Shown: positions 11,323 through 24,776 of the stretch, piece by piece
Numbering within the stretch: the first letter of the stretch is position 1
Layout of the letters: each line of letters opens with the position of its first letter
Assembly: GCA_030620095.1 (NCBI GenBank)
Contig: JAUTXW010003390.1
Coordinates: 434,001-498,000 of the forward strand
Source: Kuschelorhynchus macadamiae
Taxonomy: Eukaryota; Arthropoda; Insecta; Coleoptera; Curculionidae
Direction: 5' to 3'
Length of the DNA stretch: 64,000 bases
The notes under the pieces: model-generated
Database searches by the model: none
Told to the model about the DNA's origin: nothing
Seen by the model: the letters and a program-made list of their open reading frames with translations, nothing else
Position numbers and translations under genes: made by a program

Positions 11323-13010
11323 CATAGACCAGCCCGTCTAAAATGTAAGCAGTGGTTTACTCAGTATAGACTCAGTTAGATTTTTGCTGCAGATTTTGCT
11401 TAGCTTGATCAATATTCTCGCGAATATAAGGTGTTTAAATATATTCTGGTATTTTGAAAACATCAATTTATATTCCAAAATGGTGATAATGGGAAATAAT
11501 AATTAAAACCTACAGTTCCAAAATCTAGAAAAAATATGGGATTCATCACTATAGGTCATTTAGTGTGTTATGACGATGTATCAAAAATAAAAGGAACTGA
11601 TTTTCTTAAAAATTCCGGAGGGTGCTAGACCTCGAAGTGGTGATGTACATGTAGTATGCTTTTTCTAAATGTTTTATTTACTGGCCCTAAACGGGTTTAA
11701 GACCTATCGCCCACCTAAAGCATGGCCTGCTTCGTCATTTCGTTAAGGTCCTAATGTCAAAAAGCTTTATCTCACCAATTGCTCCTATGATCTGAACTAA
11801 TTTTTTTAAAATGTTTATGATGCCATTCCGCACCGGACTAGCTTAAAAATGATAATTTTGACAGATGACAGTTGACAAGTGACATTTGACTTGCACTTGA
11901 TAGATAACTCATCTGACATGATCAGCTGACACTTACGCAAACCTGAATAATAACGTAGGCCCCGTAGACGATGAATGGCTAACGTCAGAGATATCGAGAT
12001 AAGAATCTCTTCAGGGGGATGGAGGATTCCCTACAACATTTAAGAACATTTTATAATTTTTTAAGTTTAGATCTTAGACAACACTACCTTGGAGACGCCA
12101 CTAATTTGAAGATGTAAGCACTTGGCTCAGGTTCTTATTCATAATATTACGAAAAAAATAACAATATCATATGTGGCCTGTATATTTAGGTAACTTTTTA
12201 CCGTTTAGTTTTAGTTTATCTATTATTACCAAATCATAACAGGAAAATTAAAAAATGACGATATATTGGTATTATTTAATTTATTTTGATAATAATATCG
12301 ATATATCTATACCTGTCGATAATTAATACATACCATCGAGAGTTATTTTCTACAATCAATATATGAATAGTTAAATTTTATTGATACGTGAATTCTTATT
12401 CTACATGGATAGGTAAAATCTAGTATAGTACTTATCTACTTAAGACCAAACTTAACCTTTCTTCGTAAGTAAGATAATTAAACTTAAGAAAACTATAGAA
12501 CATATATCTTTTTTGAATTCTTATTTGAATATTTTTACAGTGTTTTAGCATTAAACAAATTAATTAACAACTAGGTATTAAAAACAAATTCTGTCACCTT
12601 TATTATTCTTAAAATTAGAGCATAAAATGAGCTGTAGTCGCCATATTTAAAAGTAAAGGGCCTCGGCACGAAGCTGACAGTGGAAAAAAGAAACACCTTT
12701 GGCTTAGAAATGACCCTGATTGAGATGAAAATGGGGCAAAACAGACTTGTCACGTGCACCCTTAAAGACTGCTTTAAGATGGAAAAGGGAAGAGCAAAGG
12801 TATCAAAATGTGCATGAATGACGACAATACAGATATTAAGAAAAAATTGGAAAAATCTGTGATACATTTTCACGCTATTAAGAGTTTTTGTAAGCTATTC
12901 CTTAATAAATGGAGGTATGGGCAAACACCACAAATATTGAATCGCATAATTTTTGTATAACTGATTTTTCTTAACACGCTATTCTTAAAAGGTAGTTTTA
13001 ATTCTAATTT
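11323..13010. other. Unassigned sequence
   Basis: No supported gene. At ~11,860-11,930 there is a cluster of TGACA/TTGACA words (ACAGATGACAGTTGACAAGTG type) that looks like a degenerate simple repeat. Bases 12,250-12,420 are rich in GATATAT/ATCGAT words and partly resemble 26,370-26,460. Confidence 0.4.
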
Positions 13011-14669
<1,659 letters not shown>

Positions 14670-14830
14670 AAATGCGTCACCGCCGACTTGAATTTAAAAA
14701 ATGGATATTTTTTATCGACGTTCGATGGTTGTCATAAAATTTTACATGGCCGCCATTTTGTTCCTCAATATTGGATTTTTATCAAAATATTACTAGGTGA
14801 TCCCCATATAATAATCAATAAAAAATTGAG
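14670..14830 (+). repeat. Dispersed repeat, single monomer
   Basis: Contains GGCCGCCATTTTGTTCCTCA, then ATTGGATTTTTATCAAAATA, TTACTAGGTGATCCCCATAT. These are the ordered words of the dispersed monomer seen at 24, 30 and 56 kb. Confidence 0.65.
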
Positions 14831-15174
14831 GTTAATCTACACATTGACTGAGAGACATACCATTAAAATTGAGAAAATATTTCTGACGTTAAAATATTTA
14901 AAATATCGTAATAATGAATATGAATTAAGTAACAAATCAAACAGACCTTGTTTGTAACCGCTATTTTCATTATAATTTATTCTTTGGTTTTAAAGTTCGG
15001 CTCCAAATGTCAAAATTGGCAAATATTAAACCCAAACTTTTTAAAGCATACATTTTTTGAGAGCAGCACTTGGTCGTACGCGATCTATCACGATTGAAGA
15101 CGATCCAGTGTGACTGCCTCCCTAGCCCATAAAAAATAATTAAAAAATTAAATTCGTTGCTCCAATATGCGATA

Positions 15175-15750
15175 ATTAGTTTTTACCTGTAAATTTTGCA
15201 AAATATGAAAAATCTTTGATCATTTTTGATAATAATAATTGTTTATTCCCTTTGTTCATATGAAGTTATCTTCCGAATCTCACGATTCAGCGCGATTCAT
15301 AATTTTGTCGAGTTGGATGCAACGAGATTGTAAATATTTTGACTCTCTTTGCCTACAACAAACAAAATCAAGTTTCACTGGACAGCAGTCTGGCAGCTTT
15401 GACTGCCGCAGTACTATTTAATTTGATTGTACGTTGCTGGATCGCATGTTTCCAATAACAAATCATTTGACGTTTAGTTTTATCTGTAATTTTGCAAAAT
15501 ATAAAAAAAAATAATTTCGACTGACATTTTTACGGTTTTAAAGATTATAGTTTATTTACAAATAATTTTCTCTGTCCGTATGACATTATCTTTCTAAAGC
15601 CCGCCACTTTAGGTCCAGTGCCGACCTAGAATTTTGTTGAATTCCTTTGGATACGCCGAAATTGTAATTGTTTTGACCCTCTTTGCTTACAACCAACAAA
15701 ATTCAGTTACATTAGATCGCAGTCTGGCGCAGTACTATTTAATTGGATAG
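15175..15750 (+). repeat. Tandem duplication, period about 299 bp
   Basis: Two diverged copies start at ~15,178 (TTTTACCTGTAAATTTTGCA) and ~15,477 (GTTTTATCTGTAATTTTGCA). Each contains GTTTATT..CT.T.TCC.TATGA, GTTGGATGCAACGAGATTG or its variant, GACTCTCTTTGCCTACAAC or its variant, and a GCAGTACTATTTAATT word near the end. A partial copy is at 17,990-18,130, and a piece of the inter-copy segment recurs inside the mariner pseudogene near 17,260-17,310. Confidence 0.7.
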
Positions 15751-17085
15751 TACAGAGAGAGTCAAAGACTGAAAAGGGTGAATTTACGCAGTATAGGTAA
15801 AATTTTACAAGAAACTGTATCTGCTCTGGTATACATATGTAAGTCACACGTATTTTAAAAATATTTTTAATTATACAACATGCTTAAAAAAGTAGGGTAA
15901 CTAAAAGTTTTATTTGTTTTAAATTGGACAACCTGCGTTTGGTTTGATTTTAAAATGCTGCATGAAATTGTAATATTTTTTGTTATATGGCTAAAGTTGA
16001 GAGTTTATTAAATATTTGGCTTTAAAAAAAATAGGATTTGATGCACATCTATGATTAGTAATATAACTTTTACTTGTGCTGCTAAAAATAATATATTTTA
16101 CTTCTGCACAAAATAAGCATGGAATAAAACATTATTTTCGTAATATTGAAGATATTACATACAGATTGTGCAAATTTAAATAGTAACATTTTTGTACTGC
16201 ATTATTGCAGTTCTTTTGAATGGCACCCCTGTATATATTATAAAATCTACAACTTCGATTAAACACGTTGTATACCTAAATAGTTTTCGAAGTATTTAAA
16301 AATATAGAAAATTGTCATCTCGATCAAAATAGCCATTGTAGCTGTCAGTAGAACAAAGGTTTTTTTTAAATACGAAAATAATAATTTATTTTCTAAAATT
16401 AATCCAAAAAAAGTTAGATAAAAGTCAAAATACAACTCAAAGTTGTTACAAATGAAATAATGATATAAACTTAAGATTTTAAGATCATAATTTACAGTTT
16501 GCAAAACCACAAGAAAATATAAAGATTATCCATTTCATATTACATTAAATGAAGGGTTAACTGCGGAAGATTTTGAAAAACCTGTTAAGCTGTGCAATTT
16601 AATGATAAGGCGAATAGGGCCATTTCTGAACTTTTTAGAGAATATTATGTTTTAGGATAAATCTACATTTCTAGGCAAGGGAGCCCTGAACAGTTATAAT
16701 AAGGATTTAAAAATTGTGTTAAAATGGGATCTACCAGTATATTTTGCAAATAAATAAGTAAATCAATTTTAACGATAGGAGTGCATTTCAATTTAGGTAG
16801 TCGAAAACTTATATTATTATTAATTTTTAAAAACAATTATCAGACTAAGTAACTTTTTTTAGGGGTTAATCAAATGTTTTCAGTGTTATTATTTAAAAAA
16901 TGCTCAAATAAATGCCCGCGTACGCGAAAACACATGTTGAGCCTTTGCAAGAAAAGGCAGCTCAACATTCAAAATATTTTGCAAATTTTCAATTCAAAAT
17001 CTTCATCATATAACTCTTGGTGTAATTTCATTTGATATGGATATATCAATATATTTTACTTCGTTTTGTGGAACTAGTTACTGTA
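15751..17085. other. Unassigned AT-rich sequence
   Basis: Nothing recognised. The word GGCACCCCTGTATATATTAT at 16,221 recurs in similar form at ~31,610, inside the intron of the Transib-like pseudogene, so it may be the end of a small repeat. Confidence 0.4.
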
Positions 17086-17623
17086 TATTGCTATGACTCA
17101 GTTAAACTAGCAAGTTGTCGACTACCTAAATTGGGATTTTCTTCTATATGAGGTAGAATTTCTAACTCTTTATCTTTATTTGTAACAATTTTATTAACAA
17201 TTGTCCTCTTCGAATATGCCACCTTGCCCCTAGTATGACATATCGTATGGAAGATTTTGAAAAGCATCGCTGGATCATATGTGTCTGTTTTCAATAACAA
17301 ATCACTTGACATTTTGAACAAAGTTACTCTGACCTTTTTTAACACAATCAATGTTTACAGCAATACAACTACAGCCTCTAACAAAAGTAAGGAAATGGCG
17401 AAGTATCTTTTGCTAGCAAGGTGCGTTTCAATGTGGCAGAACGTACAGCATCATTTACCTTTCCAGTTCCACGAGATTTTTTGTTAATTTTACTTACGGT
17501 AGATTTAGTTATTGAATATTTCTCATCAAAAATGTTACAAACATCCTGAAGGTTTTGCATTCTATCCCCATAACCCAATATAATTAAAATTTCAATTCTT
17601 TAGGTTTCAGTTAAACGATCCAT
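17086..17623 (-). pseudogene. Mariner-like transposase N-terminal fragment, interrupted by an insertion
   Basis: From the ATG at 17,623 the frame reads MDRLTET, then a stop (TAA 17,600-17,602), then IEILIILGYGDRMQNLQDVC and ITKSTVSKINKKSRGTGKVN: the first helix-turn-helix of an insect mariner-like transposase. About 200 unrelated bases follow (~17,220-17,430), including a piece matching 15,430-15,475. The frame then resumes as LPHIEENPNLGSRQLASLTES, the second helix-turn-helix. No DDE domain follows. This is a 5' fragment with a nonsense codon and an internal insertion. Confidence 0.7.
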
Positions 17624-17989
17624 TTTTGTAACTCACCAAAACTGACATTGTCAAACAAATCAGTAAACTTTTTGTGTGCAGGTATTTTAATAAAAGGTAA
17701 TACATAATTTTAGATACTGAACCCTTATTTTTGCAAAAAGTGTTGACTTTCATAAAAAGTGCTCTTAACAAAGAGTGTTGAGACTTTAGCAGATTTTAAA
17801 AAGCAAATATAATATAGGGTGTTCCATTAAAAAAATAAACTTCCTTTTATAACAGAAAAACGGTAAACTTTGGAGCAATACGGATCCCATTGGATCCGGC
17901 ATAATTTCATACATATTGTGATTAAATTCAGGTAAGTAGTACCTGAGATATTTCGCCGTTTCCTTAATTTTGTTGCACGCGGTATATCG

Positions 17990-18130
17990 TACGTAACATT
18001 TTGGCAGTTTTATCTGTAAACTTTGCTAAATATAAAAAAGTTTGAACATTTTCTTGTTTGATATGTTTACGGTTTTATAGCTAAGAGTGTTTATATAAAT
18101 AATTGTTTATTCTCTTTGTCCATATTGCAT
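17990..18130 (+). repeat. Partial copy of the 299-bp repeat
   Basis: CAGTTTTATCTGTAAACTTT, then TTTACGGTTTTATAGCTAAG and TTGTTTATTCTCTTTGTCCA follow the order of words in the 15.2-15.75 kb repeats. Confidence 0.6.
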
Positions 18131-18521
18131 AGTGTGTTCAACTTTGAATAAATGGACAACAGGAAAGAGCCCCATGCATTATTTTAAATTAGCAGGCTTT
18201 TGACGGACCTGCGTCATTTTTGAGACCTTATTTTTCCGATGTTTATGTTTTGGTTTGTTGACGTGTGTTGTCAAACCGTCGTCTTTGCAAATTTAAGCTT
18301 AAGTTTTAGTAGTTTATAAATAATACACACATCGAATTAATATAAAAGTTGATTATTAAGTTGTGGTGTCTGTTATAAAACGTAACAAATACATTTATGC
18401 ATTATCCTGAATACAAAAATTGGTCAGCTGTGTGGCATGCGGCCGTATGTGTATTAAAGGTACAAGGAAGAAAGGAATTACTTCGAATTTTCGTAAATAA
18501 AGAAATTAACTAGACACTTTT

Positions 18522-18525
<4 letters not shown>

Positions 18526-18552
<27 letters not shown>
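18526..18552. repeat. Short (TA)n tract
   Basis: About 27 bases of TA repeat in the LINE leader region. Confidence 0.9.
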
Positions 18553-18629
18553 GACTTAAGCGATGTCCAGAGTCACATATCCAGCTACAAAGAGTTTTTT
18601 TTAAAAGGACTAGTATATACAAAATCACT

Positions 18630-19620
18630 TTGAAGAGCAAGTCTGTAAAGAAAAGATCTCGAAAACGTTGTAGTTCAGAAGATAAATGTATAATACAAGA
18701 GAATCAGGATAATATAATAAATGACAGATCAGGCATTTCAAGAATGACAGATACGTTTATCAAAAATATTGACAACTCAGAATTTTTTACAAGAGAAAAT
18801 TCAAGCGTTGTTTGAAAATAAACAAATAAATAATGATAATTTAAATTCTAAGAGGGAAAGTAATTTGGTTGCGCCAAACAAATCATTTCGGGAGAGTGTA
18901 TTACAAATTCTAATCAAACTGAAAAAAATATACGTAAACAAGAAACTATTTCTTTAACTATTAGGCCCAAAACTGTTCAAAAAAACGAAAGATGATCTAG
19001 GAATGAATATCAGTCCGAGTTCTCTAAACGTTGAGATAAAAAAGTACAAAGTTTGAAAGTTGGGTGTGTTAAAATTCACTGCAAAATTAAAGAAGAGATA
19101 GACAAAATTCTACAAGAAATTGAAAACAAATTAGGAAAAAATTATAGCACAAAATGTCAAGAAAAAAGAAATCCACGTCTTAAAATAGTTAGAATAGACG
19201 AATTGTTAAATGAAGAAGAATTAAAGAAATCCAATATTGGATCAAAATAAAGATATCAAGAACGCTAAATTAGAAGTTTAAACTATTAAAAAAATGAAAC
19301 ATAAGTGTATGGCAATTTTGGAAATTGATGCTTTTAATTTTAGGAGTATTGTTGATAAGGGAATGGTTTTTGTTAATTTTTCTGTTTATACTGTTTTTGA
19401 ATATTTTGATATTGTGCGCTGTTTTAAATGTAGTGGTTGCAACCATTTTGCAAGTAAATGTACAAGACCATTCAGCTGTAAATTGCAATACAACAAAAGA
19501 AAATATTATATGTCCAAACTTCAATGAATTAAATGAAAAATTAAATATGGGTTACTTTATAAATCATTCTCCTTTCGATCATAGTTGTGAGGTTTACAAA
19601 AACCATGTAGAATAAAATAA
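18630..19620 (+). pseudogene. LINE ORF1 (Gag-like, CCHC zinc knuckle), broken
   Basis: ORF1 of such LINEs is an RNA-binding, Gag-like protein. A Lys/Ser-rich start (KSVKKRSRKRCSSEDKC) is followed after frame changes by a charged middle (EEIDKILQEIENKLGKNYS) and a CCHC knuckle CFKCSGCNHFASKC (19,420-19,460), which has the CX2CX4HX4C spacing. A Cys/His-containing tail (NHSPFDHSCEVYKN) follows in another frame, as in ORF1 proteins that chain several knuckles. Several frameshifts and stops make it non-functional. Confidence 0.6.
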
Positions 19621-19689
19621 AAACAAAATTCAGTATGAAGATATATAGCGATTAGACAATAATAAACCAAAGAAAAAGTTTGTGGGACA

Positions 19690-20330
19690 GATATGTAATA
19701 AAATTTATCATATCAATATACAAGGATACTTTAGTTCTACAGACGAAATTTTGGAGTTTATAGATGAGAAGAAACCTTTAATTTTATGTGTATCAGAAAC
19801 TCATATTACAATTACAATTACATATTACCTCTTGTACAAGTCAGTGAATTAGAGTTAGAAAATTTCGTTGTTTATAGTTGTTTTTCGAATTGAAGACATA
19901 CGGGAGGACCACTTGTATATGTGTATTACAAAATCAAAGTAACACATTTTTGTCAAGGACTCGAAGATTTTCAATATTGATTGTGTTCAATAAAATTTAA
20001 AATTCACTACCATTTTTTTATATATTTTCTACATACTATCTATCCCCATCTGGAAGTAAGGCAAAGTTTTTGGACATTTTTAAGAATGAATGTAAAAATC
20101 TTTGGGAAGCAGGTTCTATAAATATTACTGTTTACTGGATTCAAGCAACAAATTAAGGTGTATACTAATTTGGCAAAAACCAGTAAAACATTTGATTGAG
20201 TAATCACTGACAATTATTCTTTTAAAACTGGAGTTGAACGTTTACCCAAAGTTAGTGATCATAGTTGGAAGTATATTGAAACAGAAAATTATTTTACTCA
20301 TTGTAAAAAACAATACAAGAAAATGTCAAT
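19690..20330 (+). pseudogene. LINE apurinic-like endonuclease remnant
   Basis: IYHINIQGYFSSTDEILEFI at ~19,700 and PLILCVSETHIT at ~19,770 match the start of the endonuclease/exonuclease/phosphatase fold used for target nicking; the Glu of SETH is the metal-binding residue. The rest is hard to follow because of stops and frame changes, though the PKVSDHS-like word near 20,250 fits the C-terminal SDH motif. Confidence 0.55.
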
Positions 20331-20549
20331 TATTGATTACAGACAGCCCTTGAATTAATATCATGTAATTGGGGATATAGTAATACCCATATAAATGTAT
20401 TTTTTAATAATCTTATTTCAAATTTCAAACGATGCTTGGAAAAGGTAACAGAACAAAAAATGGTATTATTACGAAATAATCCTACTCCCTGGTTCAATAA
20501 AAGTATTTTGGAGACAATATGTACAAAAAATTTACTATTACAAATAATA

Positions 20550-22250
20550 TTCAAGATTGGGAAGAATATAAAAGATTGCGAAACAAATTTGTTGGGATAT
20601 TAAGAAAAGAAAAAGTTCCTATTATAAAAATTTGATCGATGACAATAAGAATGACAGCAAAATGATGTGGAGAACCTTAAAAAAATAACAAACCTAGAAA
20701 AAAAACCTGTTTTTAATGAAATTATATTTGACGATAAAACTGAGACAGATCTACATATTATCTCTGAAAGACTCAATATATATTATATAAGAAGTATAGA
20801 AGATATAGTTAAAACAATCATTCCAGGGAACAATAGTTTAATTACTGAAATACCAAATTGCAGTAGTTTATTAACTAGATTTAGTGAAGTATCTTTAAAC
20901 GATCTTAAACATAAAATTCTTAGGATGAAATCTAATAATAACAAAATCGAAATTTTAACAAAAAAAATATGAAGGAAACCTTTTCTTGTGCTGGATATCC
21001 AATCTTAAATCTTAAAAATAAATGTTTAAGAGAAGCAGAAATACCAGAAGATCTGAAATGTTCCTATATAACACCTGTGCCAAAAATAAAAAATTCTAAA
21101 AAATATACAGAAATGAGAACAATTAATGTATTATGGGATATTGAAAAATTACTTGAAGAAATTGTTTACAACCAAATTTTGGATCACATAGAAGAAAACA
21201 AAATGTTAGTTCTCTTTCAATCTGGATTTCGGCGCAGACACTCCACTCAAATTGCCCTTCAGTATGTAATTGAAAACTGGACGAGAAACATGGCAAATAA
21301 AGTAATTATAATAGCGGTATTTTTAGATTTTAAAAGAACATTTGAAACAATACATAGGAATAGACTATTAGATAAATTATATAAATACGGGATAAGGGGT
21401 AATGTTCTTAAATGGTTCAAAAATTATTTAAAGACTAGGACACAAGTAACAAAATTTTCTAATGTATATTCAAATAAACTGATTGATAATTTAGGTGCAC
21501 CACAAAGAAGCAAACTAGGTCCTTTATTATTTATTTTATATATCAATGATTGCCGAGTGTTTAAAAAACTGTAAAATACAAATGTTTGCAGATAACAAAC
21601 TAATTTACATTAAAGATAAGGGTATTACATTAGCAAGTAATAAGATAAATCGAGAGTTAAAATTAGGCCTTAACTGGTTAAATATAAATAAGTTAAAAAT
21701 GAATTTAGAAAAAAAAATGTATAACTATTAACGCAACATATTTATTGATGGTAGAATTTGGATATTGTTGATTCCTTTAAATATTTGTGTATTATCTTAG
21801 AATCAAAGTCAAAATTTAATAATTTTTTTGAAAAAACTATTTCGAAAATAGCGGGTAAAATTAAATATCTAAAAAGAATAAGCAATCATTTGTCACTATT
21901 TAGTAAAAAAATAATTTATAATACAATCATATTACCACAATTCTTGTATTGTCCAACAATTATATATATATATGGCAAATGAAAATTACTTTTCGAAAAC
22001 TTCAAGTTTTACAAAACAAGGGAATGAGAGTGAATAGTTTACTTCCAAATCATTTAAAAGAATTCATAAATCAAAATTTAGAATTTCATCAATATAGTAC
22101 AAGGCAAAAAGACCATTTTCATTTATTTCTACCCTCCAACAATTTGGTATTTAAATCGATATTTTATAAAGGATTAAAAGAATTTAATAATTTAAAAAAA
22201 AGAAATAAAAAATTTAACCACCACTTAAAAAAATCAAAAAGTCCTTAAAA
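20550..22250 (+). pseudogene. LINE reverse transcriptase, catalytic motif altered
   Basis: Reads across at least four frame segments: KMMWRTLKKI (20,660), SYITPVPKIKNSKKYTEMRT (21,065-21,120), SGFRRRHSTQIAL (~21,225), FLDFKRTFETI (~21,330; normally FLDFxKAFDxV), GAPQRSKLGPLLFILYIND (~21,495; normally PQGSxLGP), then MFADNKLIYI (~21,580), where the catalytic FADD is FADN. Loss of the second Asp of motif A (FDTV to FETI), G-to-R in PQGS and D-to-N in FADD indicate long neutral decay. A C-terminal thumb-like region runs to ~22,250. Confidence 0.75.
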
Positions 22251-22779
22251 AATTACTTATTTAAAAAATAGTTTATATAATTTTGATATGTTAGAAGTCT
22301 TATTAATATTATTATTATTATTGTTATATTTGTATAGATTAATAATAACTGTATAATAGTTACATGAAGTTGTGTAATATGTACTTCAGATAATACTGTA
22401 TTGTAAATTGTGTAGCAGATTTTTGCTAATAAACTCTTAAACTAAAAAAAACTGTTAAAATTGGAGTTTTTCTTTTAAATCACTTCTCTTTCTTCTGAGG
22501 TTATTTTTTCAGGATGTTGTGCACATAGAAAAAATATTAATTGTTGCACAAAATTTGAAATCAATGTAATAAGTAGCTTTTAGGCTTAAATAATTAATCA
22601 AATTACATACCTTATTAAGCTCACCATCTCGAATTCGAATCAAAATTTTTACCAGTTTATTTTCCCATAATACCACTTGATGTCTGAGCAAACTTCGAGG
22701 TAAATTGGGTAAGTAGGTTATATATTATTTATTAATATTCTTTTTAAATTTTCTTTAAGCCGCCATTTCGACGTATCTC

Positions 22780-22920
22780 ACCAATTTTTTTAGCTATGGC
22801 GCGAACAGAAGGACAGGCCGACAGATAGACCGATGCAACTGAGAAAACATGTAGATCTGTAAAAACCTGATTACAGCGCTTTCCTTTAACAAAGAAAGTA
22901 AAAAGTTGCGTGCTTTCTAA
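22780..22920 (+). repeat. Dispersed repeat, terminal unit
   Basis: GAACAGAAGGACAGGCCGAC, then CAACTGAGAAAACATG, TGTAAAAACCTGATTACAG and a hairpin CTTTCCTTTAACAAAGAAAG, followed by TAAAAAG. Confidence 0.75.
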
Positions 22921-23990
22921 TTTAACTGCTACTTCCTGGTTTACGTCTGGAAATAATGTTTAAAGCTTGTGACTAAATTACCTTTTGTGTTTCAATTTCA
23001 TCTATTTTCCTAAACGGGTACACAGAGATAAAGAAAACACCCTTATCCCGAAATAAAACTAACAATAGTCGTATTTCCCTTTTAATGTCTCCAATATTCT
23101 TCGAAACCGCTTTACCTGAGAAGCGTTATTGTGAGTGACGAGACATCCCCGGTCGAGAATGTGACACTAACAGCAGAGGCAGAATGAAGACTTACGTGAT
23201 GTCGGTGGGTAGCAAGAATTCAGATGACTCTGATTAGCGTTACGAGGTTTTATTGTTATTTTTAGTAGGTCTACAAGAGGCAATTAGAAACATGGAGGAT
23301 GCAGTATCCTTTATTTGCAAAAGCATGTTTGTTAAAATACCCCCTAGGTTAGTATGACAATTATTCCTGCTTGTGTAAAATCGATAAGTTACAAAAATGA
23401 GTTTAGAAATAATAGACAAAATACCTAACTGTATTGGAAAATACTTACATTAGAAATGTCAACTAATAAAAATATTTTATATGGTAAATAATAAGATATT
23501 ATGATTAGAACTTTATTTGTTGGACTTGCATTGTTTTTATTGTTAGTTTATTCACGTTTCCGCTAGTGCAGTATGTCTAGGTAATATCATAGGTATAATA
23601 AACGATATTTTTTATTACTTCTCTCCAGAAACAATGTGTGAACCAAATATGGTTGTTAAAGTTCCCAACAGACACACGTACATGTCTTAATACTTGTATG
23701 TAGTTTGAATTATTCCTACACACACAGATACTTGTACGTCAGTCAAACAGTATTCAACATCTCGACGATGAGTGACGATATTATAATTTAATAGCATAAT
23801 TGGCTATGAGATATTGAAACATCGCCTACTGGGATTTATGTCCCATATAAGGACCACTGCGTACTGACACTAGGAAATAAATGACTTTATCCTTACTGCC
23901 AATTCGTCGTAGTTTTTAGTTTTTTTTGTTTCTCTGCGGCAACAAGCGCCAAATCCATTGATCTTTCTTTCTTTTGTGGCCGTCCCCTCC
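22921..23990. other. Unassigned sequence
   Basis: No supported feature. GC is higher at 23,100-23,240 but no sustained frame or RNA fold is apparent. Confidence 0.4.
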
Positions 23991-24029
23991 ACTTCTTGAA
24001 GTTTTTGCAACAAAATTTTGTAAAGTTCA

Positions 24030-24560
24030 TTTTTGCTTCGCAAAAGGGTAGTATTATAATCGTGAAAAAATCACCCTCCCAGGTTGTTACAAATCTTCAC
24101 GTTTTATGGTCCCTAGATGATAAAAAACATGTTTTCTCGATTCAGGTCTGTTCGCGGCATATAGCGAAAAACTACTTACCCGATTGAATTTAAATTTTGG
24201 TCAAAAATTAAGGATCATATGGGAATGATCTCGTAACATTTTAGTAAAAATCCAATATGGTGGAACAAAATGGCGGCCTAGTGAGTTGTTAAAAAAGTAT
24301 TACGAAAAAACTACTTGTTAAGTAATTGTCCCGAAAAAATCATTCTTCCAGGATTTTACAGATTTTTACGTTAGAGTCCCTAGAAGCCAAAAAACATTTT
24401 TCTCAATTATGTCTGTCTGTAAGTTCGCGGCATAGTTAAAAACTGCTTTCCCGATTGACTTCAAATTTTGGTAAAAAAAACTGATACAACTGTGGTAAAA
24501 ATTCAAAATAGCGGAGCAAAATGGCGGCCAAATAAAACGTTACAACTTAAAAAGAGCCTT
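24030..24560 (-). repeat. Dispersed repeat, two units in inverted orientation
   Basis: Two successive units on the minus strand (about 24,030-24,275 and 24,310-24,535). Each reads GGCCGCCATTTTG(C/T)TCC, ...TTAATTTTTG.CCAAAATTT, TATGCCGCGAACAGAC and the GATTATAATACT terminal block, so monomer plus terminal unit are adjacent here. Confidence 0.75.
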
Positions 24561-24701
24561 CCTATTAAACTGACTTAAAAAATGTGCACAAAAAATATAT
24601 TATACCCAAAAATCATGTATGGCATAGGTAGAAACTGGTACGAGTCCTACATGGTGGAATAAAATGAGCAAAATAAAATTGTTTAAAAAGACAGTATATA
24701 A

Positions 24702-24714
<13 letters not shown>

Positions 24715-24773
<59 letters not shown>
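24715..24773. repeat. (TA)n microsatellite
   Basis: About 59 bases of TA repeat preceded by three TATAAA units. Confidence 0.96.

Positions 24774-24776
<3 letters not shown>

Larger units (their letters stand above)
18150..22447 (+). mobile_element. Non-LTR retrotransposon (LINE, Jockey/CR1-like), decayed
   Basis: On the plus strand, in order: ORF1 with a zinc knuckle, an endonuclease remnant, a reverse transcriptase, an AT-rich 3' UTR and a terminal AATAAACTCTTAAACTAAAA. The 5' boundary is uncertain; I place it near 18,150, after the partial 299-bp repeat. A short (TA)n tract at 18,526-18,552 lies in the leader. Clade assignment is tentative. Confidence 0.65.

Noticed and set aside
12571..12873. 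100-codon minus-strand frame
   Set aside because: Hydrophobic composition arises from AT-rich sequence; no domain or homologous pattern recognised.
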